Assembly (NCBI GenBank): GCA_016879935.1
Contig: JAACJQ010000378.1
Coordinates: forward strand, 1-64,000
DNA length: 64,000 nucleotides
Origin: Archangiaceae bacterium
GTDB lineage: Bacteria; Myxococcota; Myxococcia; Myxococcales; Myxococcaceae
Direction of reading: 5' to 3'
The notes under the pieces were generated by a model. It was given only the letters and a program-made list of their open reading frames with translations, searched no databases and was not told the DNA's origin. Position numbers and translations under genes: made by a program. Positions 33,257 through 40,416 of this stretch are shown here, one piece after another. Every line of letters starts with the position of its first letter. The first letter of the stretch is position 1.

Positions 33257-34302
33257 TTGCCGACCTTGAAGCAACGCTTGCGCAGGTGAGGAATCACCTC
33301 GGAGAGGCGTTGCCCTCCCAAATCACCGAGCAACAGGCGCTTCGCGATTTGGTGACAGTGGGGTTTTGGAGTTCGCTGGAGCGATACGAGGGCCGGTCGA
33401 CCCAAGGTCGGCTGCTCGTTTCCCCCAGCGGATTTGATCGCGCGTCGGTCCCACTCGCCAACCTCAACGCACCGCTCCCGCTCACTCCAGAGTTGGTGAA
33501 GAAGCTGAGTGCAGCCTCTCGCGAACGAGGCGCAAGCATCCTCGTAGACCGCCTAGGTGAAACTTGGATGGCGCGGGGATTGGGCTTTCCGAGCGTGCAG
33601 TATGGACTCTGGGTTTCGTGGAGCAGACCGGGAGTGATTCGGCTGGGCTATTTCAAGTCGGCATTGGCCGTTGTTCATGAAGGAACGGCTTTCTTCTTGG
33701 GTGAAGAGAGCATGTTCCCCGTCACAGAAATCGCGGAGCGGCTGGGTCCCAAGAAGAACGATTTCCAAACTGCACAGGCGATTCGCCAGGTGCTGACAGA
33801 AATGAGGACTGGCCACGGCGGAACTCTTCTCGTCTTGCCGAACAGAAGCTACGCGAAGGACGCCTTTTCGGAATCGTTCCTAAGCGGACCTCAAGGCGAC
33901 CAGCTTGAGTTATTGGCGAATCAACTCGCGATGCGAGTCGGCGGGGTAAACACGCCGGTAGTCACTGTCGCACTTGCGCATCTTGCAAATCACGATGGCG
34001 CGTTGGTGATTACCAAGGGGCTGGGTCTGGTATCAGCGGGATCGAAGATCGCGGTCGAAGATTCGCCACCGACCGTTCTTCAGATGATCCCGACCAATCC
34101 CGTCCAGAAAAAACTGGTTCCTCCAGCTGAACTGGGTGGCACTCGCCATCAGTCTGCATGTCGCTTCGTGTGGAAGTACCGGGAAGCGGTTGCATTCGTC
34201 GTGTCGAGCGACGGACCAGTCACCGTGATGCACTTCGATGGGGAGCAGGTTGTGGCGACCAAGCACTTCGAATGGCTGCTCGACTCAGAAACGGTCACCT
34301 AG
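33253..34302 (+). CDS. Diadenylate-cyclase-like (DisA_N/DAC) protein with N-terminal sensor domain
   Basis: 349 residues from a GTG overlapping the upstream stop. The C-terminal half has the marks of the DAC domain that makes c-di-AMP from two ATP: GHGGTLLVLP (187-196), DGA (248-250) and GTRHQSA (296-302), corresponding to the DGA and GTRHR motifs of DisA/CdaA. The third residue of RHR is Gln here, and DGA-to-RH spacing is about 20 residues longer than in DisA. The N-terminal 180 residues resemble the DACNV-type probable sensor domain known before some DAC domains. The gene is visibly AT-richer than its neighbours. Activity is plausible but not certain. Confidence 0.7.
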   Translation: MIADLEATLAQVRNHLGEALPSQITEQQALRDLVTVGFWSSLERYEGRSTQGRLLVSPSGFDRASVPLANLNAPLPLTPELVKKLSAASRERGASILVDRLGETWMARGLGFPSVQYGLWVSWSRPGVIRLGYFKSALAVVHEGTAFFLGEESMFPVTEIAERLGPKKNDFQTAQAIRQVLTEMRTGHGGTLLVLPNRSYAKDAFSESFLSGPQGDQLELLANQLAMRVGGVNTPVVTVALAHLANHDGALVITKGLGLVSAGSKIAVEDSPPTVLQMIPTNPVQKKLVPPAELGGTRHQSACRFVWKYREAVAFVVSSDGPVTVMHFDGEQVVATKHFEWLLDSETVT

Positions 34303-34610
34303 CGGCGCAAGGACTCGACGAACCCCAGGCCGGTCTCGAGCGCCGCCAACCGCTGGGCGGAGAGCGCGCCGACTCGGACGCCCAGTCGAGCGAGCGGAAC
34401 CGTGAGCGCGTGCGCGACGATCACGCTCTGCTTCGGCAAGCCTCCCTCACCTGCCTCGAGCAACACGTTCCCCGGCGCTTTGGCCCGGTGCAGGTTCGAG
34501 GTCACCATCGCCACGATCGCGGTCGCCTCGTCGAGTGCGATCACCACGTGAGGGTGCGAGATGTCAGGCGCCTCGGCGACGAGCCAGACGACGTCTCCCC
34601 GCTGAATCAC
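34299..34610 (-). CDS. PemK/MazF-like protein
   Basis: 103 residues from a GTG that overlaps the TlpA-like stop (GTGA). It begins IQRGDVVWL and continues ALDEATAIVAMVTSNL, APGNVLLEAGEGGLPKQSVIV and ends in IG-like RVGALSAQRLAALE, the order of strands and motifs in PemK/MazF endoribonucleases. No antitoxin-like gene of the usual kind (AbrB/RHH) is adjacent; upstream are thioredoxin, Fur and HEAT-like genes. It may be a toxin with a distant antitoxin or a domesticated member. Its TAG stop shares the palindrome CTAG with the convergent DAC-like gene. Confidence 0.7.
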   Translation of the reverse strand: MIQRGDVVWLVAEAPDISHPHVVIALDEATAIVAMVTSNLHRAKAPGNVLLEAGEGGLPKQSVIVAHALTVPLARLGVRVGALSAQRLAALETGLGFVESLRR

Positions 34611-35104
34611 TTCGCCTCGACCGCTTCGCGCACTTTGCGCTCGAGCTCCGAGGGCGACACGATGCCGCTGTACGCCGCGATCACCTGGCCCGATCGATCG
34701 AACAACACCCGGGCCGGCAGTTCGCGAATCGGCCCGAACGGCGTCTGGCCACTGCGCAGGCGATCGTCTCCGACCAGCACCGGGTAGCGCAGCTTGTACT
34801 CTTCGGCGAACGGCTCGAGCATTCGCCGCCCGTCGAGATCCATTCCCACCAGCACCTGCTTGAAGCCCTTCGACCCGAAGTCGCGCTCGAGCTTGTCGAG
34901 CGTGGCGAGATCGGTGAGGCACGGGAAACACCAGGTCGCGATGAAGGTGACCAGCACCACGTTGCCGTTGAGCGCCGCGCGATCGAACCAGACGGTGCCG
35001 ACCACGTCTTGCGGCAGCGTTCCGACGAAGACGTCACGATGAGGCAGGCCAGTGCCGGTGTGCGCGCAGCCAGAGAGCAACAGCAGCAGCGCCCAGCGCT
35101 TCAC
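34607..35104 (-). CDS. TlpA-like thioredoxin-fold lipoprotein
   Basis: 165 residues from a GTG at 35104 that overlaps the Fur stop (GTGA). Signal sequence KRWALLLLLSGC with lipobox, then a thioredoxin fold with the redox motif WCFPC in VTFIATWCFPCLTDLATLDKL and the cis-Pro segment RELPARVLFDRSG. Such proteins act as thiol-disulfide reductants or peroxidase-like proteins at the envelope. Its place between fur and a MazF-like gene is unusual. Substrate unknown. Confidence 0.85.
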   Translation of the reverse strand: MKRWALLLLLSGCAHTGTGLPHRDVFVGTLPQDVVGTVWFDRAALNGNVVLVTFIATWCFPCLTDLATLDKLERDFGSKGFKQVLVGMDLDGRRMLEPFAEEYKLRYPVLVGDDRLRSGQTPFGPIRELPARVLFDRSGQVIAAYSGIVSPSELERKVREAVEAK

Positions 35105-35565
35105 ACCTGCCCCGAGTCGACCGCCTTCTGGCAGTTCCGGCACAGGCCGTAGAGCTCCATCTTGTGGGAGGTCACGCGAAACCCGTGCTTCTTCGCGACG
35201 AGATCCTGCAGCTGCTCGATGCGATCGTTCTCGAACTCGATGATCGTTCCACAGCGGGTGCAGATCAGGTGATCGTGGTGTTCACGCCCAATCGCGGGCT
35301 CGTACCGCGTCTGGCCGTCTCCGAAGTTCTGCGCATGCGCCAACCCGCTCTCGGCGAGCAGCTTCATCGTTCGGTACACCGTCGCGACCGAGACGCGCCG
35401 ATCGTGCTCACGCACGCGAGCCCACAGCTGCTCGACCGAGAAGTGGCCATCGAGTTGGAAGAAGGTCTCGAGGATCAGGTGACGCTGGCGCGTCGACTTG
35501 AGCCCCTTCTCCTTCATGAAGCGCTCGATGATGGCCTGCCGTCCAGCGCGGTCCGGCATCGTCAT
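35101..35565 (-). CDS. Fur-family metal/peroxide-responsive regulator
   Basis: 154 residues from the ATG at 35565 (ATGA overlap with the upstream gene). The winged helix (STRQRHLILETFFQLDGHFSVEQLWARV, VSVATVYRTMKLL) is followed by the Fur dimerisation domain with HHDHLICTRCG and a C-terminal CRNC. The two CxxC pairs form the structural zinc site, and HHDH belongs to the regulatory metal site. Sequence alone does not separate Fur, Zur and PerR. It is the second gene of a four-gene operon in which every junction is a 4-nt overlap. Confidence 0.9.
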   Translation of the reverse strand: MTMPDRAGRQAIIERFMKEKGLKSTRQRHLILETFFQLDGHFSVEQLWARVREHDRRVSVATVYRTMKLLAESGLAHAQNFGDGQTRYEPAIGREHHDHLICTRCGTIIEFENDRIEQLQDLVAKKHGFRVTSHKMELYGLCRNCQKAVDSGQV

Positions 35566-36119
35566 GGGAAGCGTTCCTTCCACTTCGCGCGCTCGGTCCC
35601 GAGATCGGTTCCGCCGTTGAGCCGAACCAGCGCAGCGTGCGCCGAGCCACGAACCACCTCGGAGGGATCGTCGAGCAGGTCGACCAGCTTCGGGGCGTCG
35701 GCGGTCGACTGCCGGTAGCCGATGACCTCGGCGGCCAGCGCACGAACCCGGGTGTCGCGATCGGAGAGCAGCGTCGACGGGGTCAGCACCTCGGCTGGCG
35801 CCACCACCTGCGGCAACAGCAGCAGCATGAAGAACATCGCCGCGACGCCGATCTGCGAGAACGCCTTGAAGGCCGAGTACCGCTTGGCCGCGACCAGCGA
35901 CAACCGGTAGGCCGCGAAACCGATCGCGAAGGCGAGAAACGCCCACGGAGCCACCCGACTGACCGGCTCCGGTGCGTTCGACGTGCGCTGGGCCCAGAAC
36001 GCCAGCAGGGCAGACCCCACCAGCAGCGCATAGAGAATCAGCGGCAGAATGGGCCGAACCTTCATGCCAGCGACGTTGGGTTCTTCGCTGGTCGGTGGTG
36101 TGAGCGGTTGAGCGTTCAT
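35562..36119 (-). CDS. Membrane protein with HEAT-like repeats, first gene of fur operon
   Basis: 185 residues from the ATG at 36119 (AAGGTG upstream). Three hydrophobic segments (about 22-40, 55-72 and 85-105) precede a cytoplasmic or periplasmic C-terminal part with HEAT-like helices: SDRDTRVRALAAEVIGYRQ and LLDDPSEVVRGSAHAALVRL. No family recognised. It overlaps the Fur gene by ATGA and may be an adaptor or sensor for the operon. Confidence 0.6.
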   Translation of the reverse strand: MNAQPLTPPTSEEPNVAGMKVRPILPLILYALLVGSALLAFWAQRTSNAPEPVSRVAPWAFLAFAIGFAAYRLSLVAAKRYSAFKAFSQIGVAAMFFMLLLLPQVVAPAEVLTPSTLLSDRDTRVRALAAEVIGYRQSTADAPKLVDLLDDPSEVVRGSAHAALVRLNGGTDLGTERAKWKERFP

Positions 36120-36169
36120 TGACACCTTGTGGTGGAGGCTTATAGCCACCCGCGAACCAAAGGGCAGGC

Positions 36170-37339
36170 ATGAGTGGCTGGAAACGAAAGCGGCACCCGG
36201 ACGATGTACCGACGCCAATCGCCGTGGCGGTGGCTGATTTTTGTCGACGGGCCAAGGCGCCCGCCTCTCCGGCGATCGTCCGCGAGGCGCTCGCGCTGCT
36301 GACCGACGAGCAGGACGCGCGGGTTCGCAGCATCACCGACGCCGAACCGAAGGCGATTCCCCTCGGGCCGTTCGCGGTCGTCGATCTCGTGAAGGGCACG
36401 CCGGTGAGCACCGCCGCCGAGCGTCAGAGCTCGGGCTATTACGAGATGGCGCGCGTCGCCGCGGAACACGATGACGTGGTCGAGGAGCCGTCGGGGCCTG
36501 TGAAAGCAGCCCCCGCTCCGAGGCCGTCTGCGCCGAAACGCGCCGCGAAGGAGCCCCGCGAGCGGAAGGTTCGTCTCAGCGTCGCCGAGCGCATCGCGCC
36601 GAAGAAGCGGGTGCCCGGCCAGCAACTGGCGCGGCCCCGCCCACAGCAGCCCCTCCCCGGCACCGCGTTTCTTCCGAAGCGGAACCTGCCCGCCCCGCGT
36701 GGCCGGTACACGCGGCTCGACTCGTCACGCAGCACCTACGAGGCGTTGCTCAAGGTCGAGTCGAGAGACGCGCTCACCGCGATCGTCGAGCAGTCGGCCA
36801 CGCGGTTCCACGTCTTCCAGACGCTCGAGACGGGCTATTCCGGGCGGGCGGGCGCGCCGCTCACCATCGCCGACGTCGAAGGCGCCCTCACCCGCCACGG
36901 CCTGCTCGACGTCATCGCGAAGAAAGAGCGCGAGAAGATTCTCGCGGCCCTCACCGAAGCCCGCGGCTCCGCGCCCATCGCGGCCAAAGAACTCGGCATC
37001 AAGATCGGTGAGATCGACGCTCTCGTTCAAGACCTGCGCCTCAAGCGCGAAGCCGCCCAGATCAAGGAGCGCTTCGTTCGTGAAGCGCTCGACCCGGCCA
37101 ACCTCTCGCTGCGCCTCACCCTGCTCGGCCGCCAGCGCTACCTGGCCGATCTCCAGATGGAGAAGCGCTTCACCGATGCCTTGACCCGCGACGTGACGAA
37201 GCTGCTCGACGACTCCGCCGAGGCGGCCACCACCGTGCACGAGCTGGTCATGCTCACCGCGAAGAAACACGCCCTGGTGCCCGACTTGTTGAACCGCGCG
37301 GTCGACCGTCTGGGTCTCACGCGCCGCTACACGAGGTAA
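36170..37339 (+). CDS. Hypothetical protein with Fis-like C-terminal HTH
   Basis: 389 residues, rich in Lys/Arg in the N-terminal half with a disordered Pro/Ala/Lys-rich middle (about 110-175). A helix-turn-helix-like segment (SAPIAAKELGIKIGEIDALV) lies near residue 270. The C-terminal 120 residues are helical. Soluble, no enzyme motif. It is divergent from the fur operon by 50 bases and followed 8 bases later by the FmdB-like gene. Probably nucleic-acid-binding; weak call. Confidence 0.55.
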   Translation: MSGWKRKRHPDDVPTPIAVAVADFCRRAKAPASPAIVREALALLTDEQDARVRSITDAEPKAIPLGPFAVVDLVKGTPVSTAAERQSSGYYEMARVAAEHDDVVEEPSGPVKAAPAPRPSAPKRAAKEPRERKVRLSVAERIAPKKRVPGQQLARPRPQQPLPGTAFLPKRNLPAPRGRYTRLDSSRSTYEALLKVESRDALTAIVEQSATRFHVFQTLETGYSGRAGAPLTIADVEGALTRHGLLDVIAKKEREKILAALTEARGSAPIAAKELGIKIGEIDALVQDLRLKREAAQIKERFVREALDPANLSLRLTLLGRQRYLADLQMEKRFTDALTRDVTKLLDDSAEAATTVHELVMLTAKKHALVPDLLNRAVDRLGLTRRYTR

Positions 37340-37347
37340 CTCCCGCC

Positions 37348-37716
37348 ATGCCCATCTACGAATACCGATGCCAGAAGTGCGGTCACGATCTCGAGGTCAT
37401 GCAGAAGATCTCTGACCCTGCCCCGGTGAAGTGCCCGTCATGCGGCGCTGACAACAGCTTCGAGCGGCTCGTCAGCCGAACCAGTTTTCAGTTGAAGGGC
37501 GGCGGCTGGTACTCCGATCTCTACTCGTCGAAGAAGGACGGGAGCGGCGGCGGTGGCTCATCGTCGTCCTCGTCTTCGTCCTCCTCCTCGAGCGCTTCGA
37601 CGTCGACCGCGGCGGCGCCCGCGTCAGGCACGTCGGGCAGCTCCACTGGCAGCGGTTCGTCCGGTGGTTCATCGGGCAGCGGTGGGTCGACGCCTCCTGC
37701 CTCGAGCGCGGCGTGA
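37348..37716 (+). CDS. FmdB-family zinc-ribbon protein with Ser/Gly-rich tail
   Basis: 122 residues. The first 45 residues are a classic FmdB zinc ribbon: MPIYEYRCQKCGHDLEVMQK with a second pair CPSCGAD. The last 60 residues are a low-complexity Ser/Gly/Ala tail with a run of more than ten serines. FmdB-type proteins bind zinc and have been linked to regulation, but their general role is open. It overlaps the next gene by GTGA. Confidence 0.85.
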   Translation: MPIYEYRCQKCGHDLEVMQKISDPAPVKCPSCGADNSFERLVSRTSFQLKGGGWYSDLYSSKKDGSGGGGSSSSSSSSSSSSASTSTAAAPASGTSGSSTGSGSSGGSSGSGGSTPPASSAA

Positions 37717-38414
37717 AACCGCTGCTCCCCGGCGTGTTGGCGTTGCTCGGCGCGTGCGCGACGTCGCAGGTCTTCGTCCCGCCCGATCAGGCGTCGGCGC
37801 TCCAGCGCTCGTACACGGGCGAAGAGCGCTTCATGCGCATCGCCTTCTACGGCACGCCGTTCTTCGGTGACTCGACGAAGAAGCTGCTCTCGCCCGTCAG
37901 CCCCGATCAGCTGCGCCTGCTCAACAACCCCGACGGGTCGGCCGTCAGCCCCGGCCCTTCGGAGCGCGTCTTCGCGCCCGGCACGCCCGTTCGCATTCTG
38001 AAGGTGGAGTTCCCGACCGCCTACGCGATGAGCGAGCGCGTGCTGTACACGCCCCGCACCCTCGCCTGGGTGTACCTCGACGTCGCCGGAGCCGCGAAGC
38101 AGAGCCCGCCGTACGTGCTGGTGCTTCGCCCCGGCCTCAAAGACGAGAACGAAGTGAAGACCGAGGTCGATCGCTACCTTTCGAAGGACGATCCCAAGCC
38201 GATGCTCGAGGCCTTCAGCGAGGCAGTGCGCGCGGCCATCGGCGAGAAGAAGGCGATCGTCGACATGCCGGCCGACGCCCTCGAGATGGCGTGGGGCTAC
38301 CCCGAACGGAAGAAGTTCGAGCTCGACGGCAACGTGAAGCAGGAGACCTGGAGCTACGCCGACGGCAAGCGCCTGGCCGTTCTGCGCGACGGCCGTGTGA
38401 CGCTGCTGAAGTGA
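37713..38414 (+). CDS. Lipoprotein of unknown function
   Basis: 233 residues from a GTG overlapping the FmdB stop. Signal sequence MKPLLPGVLALLGAC with lipobox LGAC (Cys15). The mature part is mixed alpha/beta (GTPVRILKVEFPTAYAMSER, YVLVLRPG) and ends with short beta strands (QETWSYADGKRLAVL, GRVTLLK), a pattern of SmpA/BamE-like domains in bacterial lipoproteins. The resemblance is only at the level of strand spacing. No family named. Confidence 0.65.
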   Translation: MKPLLPGVLALLGACATSQVFVPPDQASALQRSYTGEERFMRIAFYGTPFFGDSTKKLLSPVSPDQLRLLNNPDGSAVSPGPSERVFAPGTPVRILKVEFPTAYAMSERVLYTPRTLAWVYLDVAGAAKQSPPYVLVLRPGLKDENEVKTEVDRYLSKDDPKPMLEAFSEAVRAAIGEKKAIVDMPADALEMAWGYPERKKFELDGNVKQETWSYADGKRLAVLRDGRVTLLK

Positions 38415-38422
38415 CTGAGGAG

Positions 38423-38496
38423 CACGCCCGGCGGGACTCGAACCCACGACCCCCGGCTTAGAAGGCCGGTGCTCTATCCAGCTGAGCTACGGGCGC
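38423..38496 (-). tRNA. tRNA-Arg(TCT)
   Basis: 74 nt on the minus strand without encoded CCA. Acceptor GCGCCCG pairs with CGGGCGT (one G-U), D arm GCTC/GAGC, anticodon stem CCGGC/GCCGG with loop CTTCTAA (anticodon TCT), T arm GTGGG-TTCGAGT-CCCGC. It reads AGA/AGG codons, rare in this high-GC DNA. Confidence 0.93.
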
Positions 38497-38521
38497 TTAC
38501 CTGCTGAACCAGAACTTCGAG

Positions 38522-38595
38522 TCGGGGTGGCCGGATTCGAACCGACGACCTTCTGCGCCCAAGGCAGACGCGCTACCAGACTGCGCTACACCCCG
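38522..38595 (-). tRNA. tRNA-Pro(TGG)
   Basis: 74 nt on the minus strand. Acceptor CGGGGTG pairs with CACCCCG, discriminator A, D arm GCGC/GCGC-type, anticodon stem TCTGC/GCAGA with loop CTTGGGC (anticodon TGG), T arm with GGTTCGAATCC. It lies 25 bases upstream of tRNA-Arg on the same strand, probably co-transcribed. Confidence 0.93.
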
Positions 38596-38769
38596 TGATG
38601 TGGGCGGGCCTTCTGGCCCACCTGCCCGTGACGCGCAAGCATTGGAATCGCTGACCTGACTGTCATCAACGTCAGTCGTCGCGGGGACTTGTGTGAGACG
38701 CCGTCTTTGACCAAGTTCGCAAAAGCATGCGTTGTGGCCGGGCCGGCCCTCTTGCAACGTACGCTGGTG

Positions 38770-40416
38770 ATGCCGATGCCCCTGCCTCGAGTTGCTGGAG
38801 CGGTGCTCGTTCTGGCCGTGCTGTGTGGCTGTCCGAAGCCCGTCGATCCACCTCCGGTCGAAGAGATTCCGCCACCGATGGCGGAGTGTGACGGCGTGGC
38901 CGATCGCGTGCCCATGCGGCTGCTCACGCGCGCGGAGTACGACTACACGATCGCCGACCTGCTCGGTGACGACACCAACCCCTCGAAGGACTTCCCGCGC
39001 GAGCCGATCGTTCATGGCTTCGACAACGACGCGAAGTCGCTGATCGTCAACGACGAGAACGTGACGCGGTACCTCGAGTCGGCCGAGAAGATCGCCGCGG
39101 GCGTGATGGCCACCCGCAAGAGCCGCGTGGTGCCGTGTCAGACCACCGACTCGGCGTGCGCCGACGCCTTCATCACCACGACCGGGAGACGCCTCTTCCG
39201 CCGCACCCTCACCGTCGAGGAGCGCGCTTCGTTCAAGGTGTTCTTCAATCAGGTGCAGGGTTCGCAGGGCGCCACGTTCGACACCGCCGTCGAGTGGACG
39301 CTCCAGGTGATGCTGCAGTCTCCCCAGTTCTTGTACCGGTTCGAAGAAGGCGCCGTGCCGCCCAGCAAGTGGGACATGCGCACGCCGCTCCTCGGGCCCG
39401 AGCTCGCGTCACGACTCTCGTACCTGCTGTGGGCCTCAGCGCCCGACGACGCGCTGCTCGACGCTGCCGAGAACGGAACGCTCGCTGACCCGGCCGTGCT
39501 CGAGGCGCAGGCGCGCCGCATGGTGGCCGACCCCAAGGCGATGCGCGGCCGCATGCGCTTCCTCTCGTTGTGGCTGCGCACCGAAGACATTCCGCGGCTC
39601 AGCAAAGATCCCGCGAACTACCCGGGCTTCACGCCTCAGCTCGCCGCCGCCTGGGAGCAGTCGCTCAACCTGTTCCTGCGCGACATCATGACGAACGAGG
39701 GCACGCTCAAGGCGCTGCTGACCAGCGACCGCCTGTACGTGAACAACCTCATGGAGAACTACGCAAACCGCAGCGGCCTCAACGCCGACTTCACGGCCGT
39801 GTCGATGCCGCCGTCGCAGCGGCTGGGTCTGCTCACGCAGCCAGGTCTGCTCGCGCGGCTCGCCTCGCCCGATCAGTCCTCCCCCATTCGCCGCGGGATC
39901 TTCGTGCTCGACAAGGTGATGTGTCAGCCGCCTCCCCCGCCGCCCGTGGGCTTCAACCCGGTCGCGCCCGCTCCGAACACGGGCCAGACCACGCGTGAGC
40001 GCTTCAAGCAGCACTCGGCCGATCCGAACTGTTCGGGCTGCCACACCCTGATCGATCCCGTCGGGTTCGGCTTCGAGAACTACGACGCCGTTGGCGCCTA
40101 CCGCACCACGGAGAACGGCCACACCATCGACGCGAAGGGCCAGGTCTTCTCGAAGACCGACGACACGCTCTCGGGGCCCTTCGACGGCATCGTCGAGCTC
40201 TCCCGCAAGCTGTCGCAGTCGAGGCAGGTGCACGACTGCGTGGCCGCCGAATGGATGCGCTTCGGCATGGGCCGCGGCTTGATGGCCGGTGACGCGTGCA
40301 GCCTCAAGCAGGTGCAGGACAAGTTCATGACGTCGCAGGGCCGGTTCGACGACTTGCTGGTGGCCATCATCATGAGTGACACGTTCCGCACGCGTCCGGC
40401 GGGGGTTGCGCGATGA
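38770..40416 (+). CDS. DUF1587/1595/1592/1588/1585-type lipoprotein
   Basis: 548 residues from the ATG at 38770; an in-frame start upstream would bury the signal sequence. Signal and lipobox LCGC, then the tandem DUF order: N-terminal MRLLTRAEYDYTIADLLGDD (DUF1587-like), GRRLFRRTLTVEE (DUF1595), ASRLSYLLWASAPDDALLDAAE (DUF1592), RRGIFVLDKVMCQPPPPPP with DPNCSGCHTLIDPVGFGFENYDAVG (DUF1588, one CxxCH), and a C-terminal DUF1585-like part. In Planctomycetes and Myxococcota these sit beside DUF1552 genes, as here (ATGA overlap). The CxxCH suggests a haem c site. The pathway is unknown. Confidence 0.9.
   Translation: MPMPLPRVAGAVLVLAVLCGCPKPVDPPPVEEIPPPMAECDGVADRVPMRLLTRAEYDYTIADLLGDDTNPSKDFPREPIVHGFDNDAKSLIVNDENVTRYLESAEKIAAGVMATRKSRVVPCQTTDSACADAFITTTGRRLFRRTLTVEERASFKVFFNQVQGSQGATFDTAVEWTLQVMLQSPQFLYRFEEGAVPPSKWDMRTPLLGPELASRLSYLLWASAPDDALLDAAENGTLADPAVLEAQARRMVADPKAMRGRMRFLSLWLRTEDIPRLSKDPANYPGFTPQLAAAWEQSLNLFLRDIMTNEGTLKALLTSDRLYVNNLMENYANRSGLNADFTAVSMPPSQRLGLLTQPGLLARLASPDQSSPIRRGIFVLDKVMCQPPPPPPVGFNPVAPAPNTGQTTRERFKQHSADPNCSGCHTLIDPVGFGFENYDAVGAYRTTENGHTIDAKGQVFSKTDDTLSGPFDGIVELSRKLSQSRQVHDCVAAEWMRFGMGRGLMAGDACSLKQVQDKFMTSQGRFDDLLVAIIMSDTFRTRPAGVAR

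Noticed and set aside
33253-34610. DAC-like gene and MazF-like gene as a toxin-antitoxin or defence pair
   Set aside because: They are convergent and belong to different overlapping operons; only the shared stop joins them.
37545-37700. Ser/Gly codon run after the FmdB ribbon as a frameshift or non-coding repeat
   Set aside because: The frame stays open, ends in a GTGA overlap with the next gene, and such tails are known in FmdB proteins.
38419-38600. tRNA pair as an integration site for a mobile element
   Set aside because: No integrase, direct repeat of the tRNA 3' end or island-like composition is seen next to it.
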